Below are positions 19,843 through 29,367 of a stretch of 64,000 nucleotides of DNA, in pieces (position 1 is the stretch's first letter; every line of letters starts with the position of its first letter). Position numbers and translations under genes: made by a program. The notes beneath the pieces were generated by a model. The model ran no database searches and was not told the origin of the DNA. It saw only the letters and a program-made list of their open reading frames with translations. Origin of the DNA: Tritrichomonas musculus. Its lineage: Eukaryota; Parabasalia; Tritrichomonadida; Tritrichomonadidae. Location of the stretch: positions 7,793,501-7,857,500 of the forward strand of contig JAPFFF010000004.1 of the NCBI GenBank assembly GCA_039105265.1, read 5' to 3'.

Positions 19843-20132
19843 AAAGCAAATTCAAATATTGAACTTAATTCGCTTTTACAGAAAAGCTAATTCAATTTTT
19901 GAATAAATTTTGATACAATTCCAAATTCAAAGGGCGCTTTTTTTTATTTATTTACGATTTAGGTGGTGATGGGAAATGGAGAGAGAGAACGATGGCTTGA
20001 ACATAATTATTTATATTGTCGTTAATTATTTGCCATGAGATCGTTAAGTCAAAAGTGCAAATAAGTTTCATATTTTTTTTTTTTTTTTTTTTTTGAAGTA
20101 TAAAAATTGACAGAGGTCTGTCTGATACCAAA
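19843..20132. other. intergenic spacer before the membrane protein gene
   Basis: AT-rich DNA with a T run of about 20 near 20072-20094. No clear TCA-type initiator lies directly before the ATG at 20133. Confidence 0.4.
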
Positions 20133-21449
20133 ATGATTGAATATTTATTGTTCTTGTCATATTACCTATTCGATTATTCGAAAAATGCAACATCTTATTT
20201 TCAAAAGTTCCCTTTTTTGGAGTATGGTTTCAAAAGAGGAGCAACTTATAATTTTGATTTTCATTATAAACAAACGGAGATGGTTTTTGGACTAGCAACC
20301 CAAAAAGAAATAGAACGAATAGAATTATTAAAAAATTTTCGTGAATTATGTGATGGTTATCAGCAATTATCAAAAATTCAATATTTAATTACAAAAAACT
20401 ATTCGATTAATGGCATAATTCCATCAAAAAGCATTCTTACTCCATATTCTTTTACCTGTGATAAGAACTATTCGATTGAAATCGGTATAGAATATTTTAA
20501 TACAGAATCACATATTGATTATCGCTGCCAATATATCAGTATGGTCTGTTTTATTTATACCATTCTTATTAGTATTATTATATCATGCTATATTATCTAC
20601 TCATTTTACAATTGCTGTCGTAGTGGAATTGTTAATTTATTCCTTTTTTCAAGCATTTTAATTTCATTTTCAATAGAAGGCATAATTTCAATAATTTTTT
20701 GGGCAAAATTCAAAAAATGTGAAAGTGAGTATTTAGATGACTTATATTCTCATAAATATGTATTTATTTTTTCAATCAGAACTGGAGTCAGCACAATTCA
20801 CATGTTTGTTTATTTTATGAGTGCAATTCTTATTATTAATTATATTTCAAATAAATGTTCTTTTTGTATGCTGTTTATTTATGGGTCTGTCACTATTGTA
20901 ACTATTCTTGCTTTTAATATATGTAGCACTTTTTTTAATTTGAAAGCATTTTATATTTCTGTTGTTTTATTTGTTGTTTTTATATGCGAAATTTTATTTG
21001 TTAAGCCAATTTGTTCATTGTCCAAAACTGGTTTAATTATCTATATCATTGGTTCATATTTTGATTTTGGCGTAGCTTCTTTTTTGCTGAGTTATATACA
21101 AGAAAAAATGGCAATTCACTATTTCATCTTCATTATTCAAATTGTTTCCATTTCGACACAGTTTATCGCACTTGTTGCCATTCTTTTAGGTCTGCTTTAT
21201 TACAATGAATATAATCAATCTAATCTTAATCCAGCACCAATCATTCGACATCGAAACCCTTACACTTTGACAACGAGAAATAATTATGAGAGCGAAAATA
21301 GAGAAAGTGTTCAGCAACTGAATTACAGCATTAACAATGAAGAACCAAATAAACCAAATCTAAATGATCAAAATGAAAATAATAATTTTGTTGATGATTG
21401 TCCAAGTCCATATGCTCAACAACCGTTTTCTTATGCAAATATTTACTAG
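20133..21449 (+). CDS. seven-helix membrane protein with extracytoplasmic N-terminal domain
   Basis: The 438-residue protein begins with a short hydrophobic segment (EYLLFLSYYLF). A soluble domain of about 120 residues with a few Cys follows, then seven hydrophobic helices between about residues 137 and 370. It ends with a polar, Asn-rich tail of about 65 residues. An N-terminal lumenal domain, seven helices and a soluble tail is the plan of GPCR-like or GOST-type receptors. I see no sequence motif that proves membership, so this is a topology-based guess. The frame is whole. It stands alone, with AT-rich spacers on both sides. Confidence 0.75.
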   Translation: MIEYLLFLSYYLFDYSKNATSYFQKFPFLEYGFKRGATYNFDFHYKQTEMVFGLATQKEIERIELLKNFRELCDGYQQLSKIQYLITKNYSINGIIPSKSILTPYSFTCDKNYSIEIGIEYFNTESHIDYRCQYISMVCFIYTILISIIISCYIIYSFYNCCRSGIVNLFLFSSILISFSIEGIISIIFWAKFKKCESEYLDDLYSHKYVFIFSIRTGVSTIHMFVYFMSAILIINYISNKCSFCMLFIYGSVTIVTILAFNICSTFFNLKAFYISVVLFVVFICEILFVKPICSLSKTGLIIYIIGSYFDFGVASFLLSYIQEKMAIHYFIFIIQIVSISTQFIALVAILLGLLYYNEYNQSNLNPAPIIRHRNPYTLTTRNNYESENRESVQQLNYSINNEEPNKPNLNDQNENNNFVDDCPSPYAQQPFSYANIY

Positions 21450-22881
21450 GTAATTTATTATTAATAATGAAATTATGTTTCTTTATGAAACAATTAATAA
21501 GATTAGTTTTTTAATCTTATTGAATTAATAAAAAAAAAAAAAATGCTTAAAAAAACACAATATGAAATTTAAAAGAATATTTTGGATTACTTAACATATA
21601 AGTATTTAAGTGCTTGAATAAATTATAATTGATGTTTGATTAACAACCAAAAATCTAGCTTTTTTTTAGAATAAGATATTTTCTTAGATAAAGTTTACTA
21701 TTAACCTTTGTACAAGCATTGAAAATATTGACTGCTTTCAATACCTCACTGTAATCATCTTTTTTAAATTTTATATATTGTTTATAAAACATCAAATTAT
21801 TTAGATAAACTTGAAAAATAAGGCTCTCTATTAAAATCTGTTTCTCATTCAAATGTTAATCGTCATAGTTAAATTATACCATATAACCGTTTTTCTGGAT
21901 TGAAAAAATGTTTTTGATAGAGAACTTTATTTTCATTTTGAATTTGCATAATATTTGATTTTATATTAATTTAAAGTGATTTAAAAAAGATTCACAAAGT
22001 AGAAACTTGAAAACATTATCTTCAATATGTTTAATGATATCAGATAAATGTATTAAAAAATGTATAAATATGTTTTATAGTAAAGATAAGAATATACTAT
22101 TAGTAATTATTCTATTGATATAAAAATTGCTGCATTATATATAAGCTGTAGCAAGATATGACGCCAATACTCTTTATGATCACCTTTTCATCCACAGAAA
22201 TATCTATAAGGATTACAAAGTCCAAAAGCAAGAATATTTCATATGTAATGAAATTATGATTATACACCAGTTTTCATAAAAATATATTTTTTTAATCAAT
22301 AATTATTATTACTTTTTTATGAATTTTTATGAGAAAAACTCATTATAAGTACTTCACATAGCATTAAAAACAATGGAATATGTTTCATTTTTTTATGTGC
22401 ATCTCTGTAAAATTTGCAGCACTTTCAAAATTCCAAATTCATTTTATTTACGTTTAAAATAACATAAAAATATGCAAAACAGATTAGAAAAATACCTTAA
22501 ACTAATTAAAATCTCTTTTATCAAGATATTTTCAAAGCATAGAATCATTTCTCAAAGTTAGTCATTGATATATTATTATTATTTTCATTACTATATTAAA
22601 ATCTATCATTGTTTACATATAAATATGATCGTATAATGCATTTACATTTTATAAATACTACATATATCCAAAAATATCATTGGAAAAATATGATGATGAT
22701 TATCATTTCAATTTTCGATATTAAATATATCTGTATACGTGCTATATCGATTTAAAAATATTAATATATTCTTTAAATATCATATAATGCGTAAAATCGG
22801 ATTAAAAACATGAAAAACTGGATAGATGATATGACTATTTTATCATTCAAAATAAGAAGAGTACACCCTTAAATTGGGGAT
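21450..22881. other. AT-rich intergenic DNA
   Basis: I see nothing that can be supported. A 65-codon minus-strand frame at 21655-21852 is A/T-driven and lacks any recognisable feature. Confidence 0.45.
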
Positions 22882-23466
22882 TTATTCAATAAGATAACCA
22901 TAAAATTCTATATAATAAAACCACGGATTTCTCCCATTCCAAGTTGTATCTGTTTGATGGAGTCGAACATAACGCGAAAATGTTGCTGTGAGTAAGCTGC
23001 CGTTGATTTCTTCGCAATTTCTTCTTTCATCTATTTTTTCCCATTTTTGTCCATCATTTGAAACTTCGAGATCCCAACTTCTCAGATTACGCCCATTTGG
23101 ACTGTTGGTGTTGGACTTAATTGAATAGTTTGTGATCTTTATTTTCATATCCTTGAAATCGAAACAAACCCAAGCATTGTTAGCTTGATTCGACTCATAA
23201 AAATTATTATAATGAAAATCTAAAAGAAACTTTGGCTCATTACCACCATGATACGTATTTGTGGTGGTTTCAATTGTTCCGTTGTCGTGGATATTTCCAC
23301 CTGTTTTGTTCGTGAGATATTTGATGATTCCATTGAATTCTTCTCCATTAAGAAGCAAAGGTAGGCCTTTCTTCTTATATTGTCGATTTGACTTCTGAAT
23401 TTCCTCTTTAAGCACTTGTGATTTCAGTACTCTGTCAAAAATTGCGTTCCAAACATCACTGCTCAT
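22882..23466 (-). pseudogene. F5/8 type C (discoidin-like) domain protein, 5' part lost
   Basis: From ATG at 23466 (MSSDVWNAIFDRVL) the frame runs about 195 codons. The C-terminal 145 residues form an F5/8C-like beta-sandwich as found in trichomonad BTB proteins. Markers are AWVCFDFKDMKIKITNYSIK, LRSWDLEVSNDGQKWEKID and SRYVRLHQTDTTW, then IEFYGYL. Relatives have an N-terminal BTB and coiled-coil part, which is missing here. Upstream of the ATG the frame continues into a short repeated sequence that belongs to the divergent neighbour. The gene was therefore cut by a rearrangement at about 23485. The product may still be expressed. Confidence 0.75.
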
Positions 23467-23485
23467 GTCATTTACATCTACTTCT

Positions 23486-23612
23486 ATTCTTTCTGGTAAA
23501 TGCAACTTTTTTATTTACCACTAATTCTTTCTGGTAAGTTGCATTTACCACTAATTCTTTCTGGAAAAAATAACGATAACTAATTCTTTCTGGTAAATGC
23601 AACTTTTTTATT
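23486..23612. repeat. local repeat cluster at a rearrangement point
   Basis: A 30-bp sequence beginning ATTCTTTCTGGTAAATGC is present exactly at 23486-23515 and 23583-23612. Two shorter partial copies lie between them (near 23524 and 23553), one flanked by the inverted piece GTTGCATTTACCA. The last copy is in frame with the plus-strand gene; the first has been joined to the 5' end of the minus-strand F5/8C gene. Confidence 0.85.
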
Positions 23613-24680
23613 CTGAATGTTGGCAATTATTCAGGGATTGTTACATTAAATTTTGTTGCTGAAAAATCAGGAAAACAAAAATTTTTAAAGGAAGGGACCT
23701 TTCAGGTCCCCAAGACCCGAAAACCCCAAATTGGGACCATTAAGACAATTGACGTTCATGTTGAGCCAAATAAGAAATATTGTGTCCCTCTATATTTTTT
23801 TTATGAAAAAAAATTTTTTTCGGAAAAAATTGAATTCAATGAATTTCCGTTAATAACCGCCAACAAGTTCACAAATTCAGAAGAAAACGATCAAAAAACA
23901 GATTTTACTGATTTTATGAGTTATGAAAATATGTTTAATTCAGCAATTATTGAAGTCGCACCTTTGAACGATGCCCACTTTTTGAAAACTTTTGTGATGC
24001 CAACTTTTGAAAAAGTTTCTATTCAAAAACTTTTTCAAGAATTTGACATTCAATTCAATTCAAAGATCCGAATTTATATCAACGGATCAACAACTCATAA
24101 TAGCGGAAATAACAGTCACACAGATTTCTGGACGCCAAGCTTTGTTATCTATGATAACATGACAGGCCAAAGATGCCCAGAAATTTCTAAAGAGCTAAAA
24201 AAGAAGCCAAAAATGCATACAAGATTTTTTGATAAGAATGTTCTTGGCAATGATTGGCATTATTTCGTCGATCTGAATCTTGATGAGATTGGAATTGACA
24301 AGACAATTGTTTTTAATATTATTTGCGTATCTACATTAGAATCAGCATGTCCACCAGGAATGCTTTTAATAACGCATGTAAATGATTATAATGGTGATGA
24401 TGATGTTACAATATTGATGAGAAATGTTATTTATACCGATTCTTGTGATACCAGATCAGCTTGCTTTTTTAGGTTAGAATTCATTGAGGATTCATGGTTC
24501 ATTATCCCAATGCGTCTTTGTTGTAAAGAAGGGAAAAAGTTGGATTTCATTCTTGATTCATTATATAGAATGAATTGGGAAATGGACCAATCATTGATAG
24601 ATAAAATGAAAGATAAATCACTCTCTGATTCGTCTGATGAAGAAATTTTATTAGAAGAGGTTAATTCTAATTTGATTTAA
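23579..24680 (+). CDS. TerD-like beta-sandwich protein (tentative), 5' end lost
   Basis: The open frame runs from about 23579 to 24680 (about 366 codons). The first ATG in frame is at 23916, but the protein-like signal clearly extends upstream without an ATG, so the true start has been lost. The C-terminal half resembles the TerD stress-protein fold. It has WTPSFVIYDN, then DWHYFVDLNLDEIGIDKTIVFNI, then SACFFRLEFIEDSWFIIPM, which correspond in order to TerD strands. The match is by eye and weak. The tail is acidic (DSSDEEILLEE). The N-terminal part is beta-rich and unassigned. It may be expressed from 23916, or be a pseudogene. Confidence 0.55.
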
Positions 24681-24983
24681 CTTTCTTTTTTCAATTTTAA
24701 ATTTGGATTGAAGTGTTTGATATTATAGATATTAGTAAACATGTTATATTTAATTTACTTCAGTTATGTATTTGCGAAATTAAATTCTTAGATCACTAAT
24801 AAACCAATATATAATTAAAGCTAAGTTTAATTTAAATTAAAATATAGAGAAATATAAAATAGCAAAGTTTGTTGGTGATATGACCAAAAAACTATATTCA
24901 AATAGAGCTTTTTGATAAGTAAACTTTTTTAATAAAAATCAGTTTATTTGTGAATGCAATGAAATATTAAAATATATATCTTT
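24681..24983. other. AT-rich spacer between convergent genes
   Basis: Nothing is seen except A/T-rich 3' flanks. The gene ends on both sides lie in this spacer. Confidence 0.4.
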
Positions 24984-26705
24984 TTATTTATTTAATATTT
25001 CATTGCATATTTGCATTACTATCTCTTCATACTCTTGCTTATATTTTCCTGTTCTTTGTAATTCTATCATGATCTTCTCTTTATAAATATCTGGATTTTC
25101 AACATGATTTATTTCAAACAGCTTCTTTGTTAAGATTTTAAATAGATAGAAATGATGATTCCAAACACAAAAACACTGCAAAGTTGAGGAACTAATGCTT
25201 GAGTAGAAATTGACATTGAGAATCTTTTGTAGAAAATAAAAATTGCCAAAAACTACTGAAATGCCAAAAACATTCAAATGAAATCTTTCATCAATGTATT
25301 TTATATTCAAAGATGGATTTTTTAAGAACAAATCAACCACTTTCATTTCACTAAAGTATTTGCAGGCGCATTGAAAACCAGAAAAAGATCCAACGGCAAC
25401 AGAATTTATGTCTAAATTTGGAAATTGAAACAAGGTTTCAATTGCTTTTACGTTTGATTCAATTATTGAATGACCTAGAAAAGTCATGTTATTATTATAA
25501 TACTTTGATTTATAATTAATGTCAATTTTCGGATCCTTCAAAAATTCGCTGAAGTAAAAGCAAGACAAATCAACAATTGAAAGCAAAGCTATCTCATTGA
25601 AATTCTCATTAATAAAACGCTCATTTGTCTCTAAAAAAGGTAACAAAAAAGTTTCCATGAAAATAAAATTATTTGTCAAAAATGTACTCAATACAATTTT
25701 TAACATCACTTCATCGTATTCTGATGTCACTTCACCGTTGTCCAAAAAATTGAATTCAGAATGATCGATCGAATATTCAAGCATGTCGGTGTTCCAGCAC
25801 CCAATTGAATTGAACAATGAATTCTTTACAAATTTCTCATTCATCTCAGATTCAATCAAATGAATCATTTCCGTGTTCCTCAGCGAAATGGCGGCAAAAT
25901 TCAATTCCTCTGAAATTTTAACGTCATTCATGATCATAAATTTGAAAATGTTGATTGCATTGTAATTGATTACTAACTCAATTAAATAGATCTCACGAGG
26001 TATTTCGAAATAGTTGTCAAAAATTGATTCCGAAATTTTTGAATTGACCGATAAATTCAAATTTGAAAGGATTTTTTGAAAAGTGTCAAAATCATCAGTT
26101 TTTATTGAAAGTCGAAGCTTGTCCGTTTCTATTTCTTTATATAAAGGATCATGAAAATCACATGACGTTCGAATCCATTGAATATGCTTTTGTCGCGTTT
26201 CTGTTAATTTTTGTATGTATTCATCTGTATATGGACATTTAATTAAATATTTTATTTCTTTGTCAAAGACTTCTGGTCTTTCTTTAATGATTTCAGGGAG
26301 AAAATACTCTGCTTCTAAGGATGATTTATAACGTAAAATTGACATAATTAAAAAATCAATTGTTAATAAATTTTCTTCATACATTATAAGTTTGAAATAA
26401 AAAAGTCCACCAAATAATTTATAAAAAAAACTGGATTGGTCTTGAAGTAATTCTTTAATTATGCTCATAATTTTTTCAAATAATTTAATCGCATTTCCTC
26501 GTATCAAAGGAGATGTATATTTAGCATAATGCGCAAATAACTGACAAATCATCATCAAACTATCTTTTTGAGTTAGTAAATTTTGTGGTATCTGATTAAT
26601 GAATTCTTGAATGTCTTGATCTGATGAATTAGGCTCTAAATCTAACAATTTACTCTGTATTTCTGCATATTCATTGATTACGTTTCTATATTTCTGTATA
26701 TTCAT
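24984..26705 (-). CDS. DUF3447/ankyrin-type repeat protein
   Basis: This 573-residue soluble protein has the plan of the large trichomonad DUF3447 family. An N-terminal helical region (about 1-175) contains ILRYKSSLEAEYFLPEI. Ankyrin-like helical pairs follow, including YLIELVINYNAINIFKFMIMNDV, AAISLRNTEMIHLIES and FLGHSIIESNVKAIETLFQFPNLDINS. No BspA repeats follow, unlike the two relatives in this window. No membrane segment or signal is seen. The ATG at 26705 is preceded 12 nt upstream by CCATTAC, a loose initiator match. Ankyrin-type repeats bind proteins; the partner is unknown. The frame is whole. Confidence 0.85.
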   Translation of the reverse strand: MNIQKYRNVINEYAEIQSKLLDLEPNSSDQDIQEFINQIPQNLLTQKDSLMMICQLFAHYAKYTSPLIRGNAIKLFEKIMSIIKELLQDQSSFFYKLFGGLFYFKLIMYEENLLTIDFLIMSILRYKSSLEAEYFLPEIIKERPEVFDKEIKYLIKCPYTDEYIQKLTETRQKHIQWIRTSCDFHDPLYKEIETDKLRLSIKTDDFDTFQKILSNLNLSVNSKISESIFDNYFEIPREIYLIELVINYNAINIFKFMIMNDVKISEELNFAAISLRNTEMIHLIESEMNEKFVKNSLFNSIGCWNTDMLEYSIDHSEFNFLDNGEVTSEYDEVMLKIVLSTFLTNNFIFMETFLLPFLETNERFINENFNEIALLSIVDLSCFYFSEFLKDPKIDINYKSKYYNNNMTFLGHSIIESNVKAIETLFQFPNLDINSVAVGSFSGFQCACKYFSEMKVVDLFLKNPSLNIKYIDERFHLNVFGISVVFGNFYFLQKILNVNFYSSISSSTLQCFCVWNHHFYLFKILTKKLFEINHVENPDIYKEKIMIELQRTGKYKQEYEEIVMQICNEILNK

Positions 26706-26905
26706 AAAAGTAATGGATATTATTGAAAAGAAAATTTTGAAAATTTTCCATTCAATTTTTTTTATTCTAAAATTTTCAAAAAAAAAAAAAAAAATAAATT
26801 AATTTTTATCTTAAGAAAATAAAAAGCAAATAATGTTTAAAAATCAAAATTAACCTTTAAACTCAATCTATTTTAAAAAAGAGTTCCATAAATTTCAAAT
26901 GAATT
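26706..26905. other. AT-rich 5' flank of the DUF3447 gene
   Basis: A/T-rich DNA containing an A run of about 16 near 26779-26794. No coding signal. Confidence 0.35.
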
Positions 26906-27127
26906 AATAACTATAATTTGTTGATGAATGAAAGAAGCTGGTCTTCATCTCTCAATTTGAAATTTATTGCTGAATTTGTTTTTGATATAATTTTTCATGT
27001 TTCTCGTGATTTTTTGAGCCACAAAATTAAAATATGATAAAACAAATATCTTTTCAATTAAATGAGACTTTTTCAAAAAGTCATTATTCAATATATTTAT
27101 AAATTTCATAATTTTATGAAAACTCAT
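26906..27127 (-). pseudogene. short C-terminal relic, perhaps of a BTB-type gene
   Basis: The 60-codon frame at 26945-27127 (NDFLKKSHLIEKIFVLSYFNF and onward) is followed downstream, in another frame, by DEDQLLSFINKL and a stop near 26906. It looks like the end of a helical domain such as BTB-BACK with one shift. It lies head to head with the BTB-F5/8C gene. The identification is weak. Confidence 0.3.
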
Positions 27128-27136
27128 ACAATTTAT

Positions 27137-27144
27137 TCACTTTT
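27137..27144 (+). promoter_or_regulatory. trichomonad initiator (Inr) motif
   Basis: TCACTTTT with likely +1 A at 27139, 39 nt before the ATG at 27178. An out-of-frame ATG at 27162 would open a 12-codon upstream frame overlapping the main start. Confidence 0.5.
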
Positions 27145-27177
27145 AAAATCAAATTCTCAATATGACAAATTCTCAAT

Positions 27178-28794
27178 ATGGAAGAAGAAATAAGTGTTGA
27201 CGCCAGTACTAAAATACCTACAACACACTTTTTTGTCTATAAAGAAAAGCAGAATCCTTTTAATTTTGATTTATTTAAAATCTTTTCACAATTTTTTAAT
27301 TCTAATCTACCAGAAGAAGTAAATATTAGTCTTTTTGATGAAAATCTAGATTTATCTGAAGGATCAATTCCAGATTTTATTAATTTTTGTCAAGCCCGCA
27401 AAATCATATTAACAAAAGAAAATGCACCAACTCTCCACAAGTTATCACAAAAGTTTAAAGTACCATCATTACTTAGTATAACAAAAGAATTTATTTCAAA
27501 ACACCAAAAAGAAGTTGTTGTCGAAATCATGTTGATGTATCGAAATGATGATAACTTTAACATAGACGAATATGAAGAAATCATGGCAAACGATTTGGTC
27601 AAATACGTTCATGATGACCGTCTTTTTACTTTTCCGATTCCACTTCTCCATCGAATTTTAACGAGATATTTACATAAATACAAAAATGGCAACAATTCAA
27701 ATAATTCTGAACAACCGCCAGAATTGATTGAATTTCTTTTCAAATGCCTTGATCACTTTGGGCGAGAAGCATCTGTTCTTTTCGATCAAATTGACTCGTT
27801 TGGATCTAGTGGGACATTAATAAACCGTTTACTCGACGGTTACTCAGAAATCTTTGACTTCAGTTTTGTTAACAAAAACAGCCTCAAAACCGTTTACCAG
27901 CTCGAAAATGAAATCATCACTCGTGAGAAGGAAATAAAAAAACAAATTTCTTCGTGTAAGCAGGAAGTGATTGGAATTTCAAAGCATGTGAGAGAACAGA
28001 TTGAGCTGATGAGGAAGCAACGCCAGGATGAAGTGAACGATAGAAAAGAAATGCTTGAACAGATTCCTAAAATGGTGGCACAAGAGATAGAGGCACTGAG
28101 AAAACAACACCAGGAGGAAATGAAGAAGAAAGACGAGATGATGTCGAACATGTTAAAGCAGTTCGAGGCGATACAGGCAAAATATCAGGAGGAGATTCGT
28201 AAGCAGCGTGAAGATTTTGATGAACGAATGAAGAAGGTAAACGATCAGCCTGAAAATCCAAAGGGTCCCGAAATAAGTCGCCTGTTTACTGGAGATAAAG
28301 CTGGGCTCATATCGCTTCTTGGAGATGATGTGGTTCTTTCTGCAGCAAACGAGTATCAAAACTGCTATGTGTCAAACTTGAGAACGTACAATGACGATAA
28401 ATTTTATAATTATTGTTACCCCATGCCAACATCTGAGTCTGCTAGCATCATCAAGTTTGATTTTGGGCCATATAAAAGGGTTGATCTTAACTCATATTTC
28501 ATGAGAACAGGAAAAGATGGTCCAAAAGGCGATCATCCAAAAGCGTGGCGAATCGAGGGATCAAACGATAACCAGTCATGGACGAAGCTCGATTATCGGT
28601 CGAACGATGAAAATTTGGATGGGGAGCTTAAGGAGCATCATTTTTTCTGCCAGTTTAGCAATTATAAAAGTAAAAGCAACTTGTTTAGGTACATCAGATA
28701 CGTTCAAGAAGATTCCTGTTGTTCGAATAGTGCCCGCAAATATATTGTTGAACTTACATATTTTGAGCTGTTTGGCAATGTTGTAACCATTTAA
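27178..28794 (+). CDS. BTB-like, coiled-coil, F5/8 type C domain protein
   Basis: The 538-residue protein has three parts. An N-terminal BTB/BACK-like region spans about 1-230 (FFVYKEKQNPFNFDLFKIFS, then helices up to the LLDGYSEIFDF block). A long coiled coil at about 235-365 is rich in E, K, Q and M (EEIRKQREDFDERMKKV). A C-terminal F5/8C domain at about 375-535 includes SASIIKFDFGPYKRVDL, AWRIEGSNDNQSWTKLD and LFRYIRYVQEDS. The plan is common in trichomonads and suggests a cytoplasmic oligomeric adaptor whose C-terminal sandwich binds a ligand. The function is unknown. The frame is whole and the ATG follows an initiator motif. Confidence 0.88.
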   Translation: MEEEISVDASTKIPTTHFFVYKEKQNPFNFDLFKIFSQFFNSNLPEEVNISLFDENLDLSEGSIPDFINFCQARKIILTKENAPTLHKLSQKFKVPSLLSITKEFISKHQKEVVVEIMLMYRNDDNFNIDEYEEIMANDLVKYVHDDRLFTFPIPLLHRILTRYLHKYKNGNNSNNSEQPPELIEFLFKCLDHFGREASVLFDQIDSFGSSGTLINRLLDGYSEIFDFSFVNKNSLKTVYQLENEIITREKEIKKQISSCKQEVIGISKHVREQIELMRKQRQDEVNDRKEMLEQIPKMVAQEIEALRKQHQEEMKKKDEMMSNMLKQFEAIQAKYQEEIRKQREDFDERMKKVNDQPENPKGPEISRLFTGDKAGLISLLGDDVVLSAANEYQNCYVSNLRTYNDDKFYNYCYPMPTSESASIIKFDFGPYKRVDLNSYFMRTGKDGPKGDHPKAWRIEGSNDNQSWTKLDYRSNDENLDGELKEHHFFCQFSNYKSKSNLFRYIRYVQEDSCCSNSARKYIVELTYFELFGNVVTI

Positions 28795-29367
28795 TAATAT
28801 CAAATAGCATCATTTCTAAAAGAAACTAATAAAAAGTCATAGATATCCCAAGCTTGCCAATATTTACATCATCTTTATCATTTTTATATTTTTCTTCTTG
28901 AGTTTCTTTAAAAAATTTTTATTTTAGTATTTTTTTTTTATGTACCTTTTAGAAATTGTATTAGCATGTTTTTACTACACTCTATACTAATGAAAAATGA
29001 GTGATAATGTTGTATATATCTTTTAATGGTTGTAATAAATTGAAAAGGGAACATCGAAATCATATCTTATCAAAAACGCCCTCAATTTGGTACCCTTAGC
29101 CATATCGATGTTGCAATTTTGAGCCATTTTTCTTGTTTTAATTGAAATTCTCAGAAATTTTTTTAAAAATTAAAAAAAAAAAAAAATTTGAATGATATTA
29201 GTTTATTTATATAAAAAGCTTTCAATTTTGATTATTTTGTTAAAATGGTTATATTTTTTGTCCATTTACAATTTGCTCGAAGTCAATGAATTGCATTTTT
29301 CTACAAATGTAGATGTGATGATTAAAAATGATTTTGATTAATGTTTGATTGCATCATAAGTCAAAAG
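28795..29367. other. AT-rich spacer between convergent genes
   Basis: No gene or RNA is seen. A short mixed-composition stretch near 29060-29130 (CGCCCTCAATTTGGTACCC) has no assignable meaning. Confidence 0.4.

Noticed and set aside
21655-21852. 65-codon minus-strand frame
   Set aside because: A/T-driven composition, no recognisable feature, isolated in spacer DNA.
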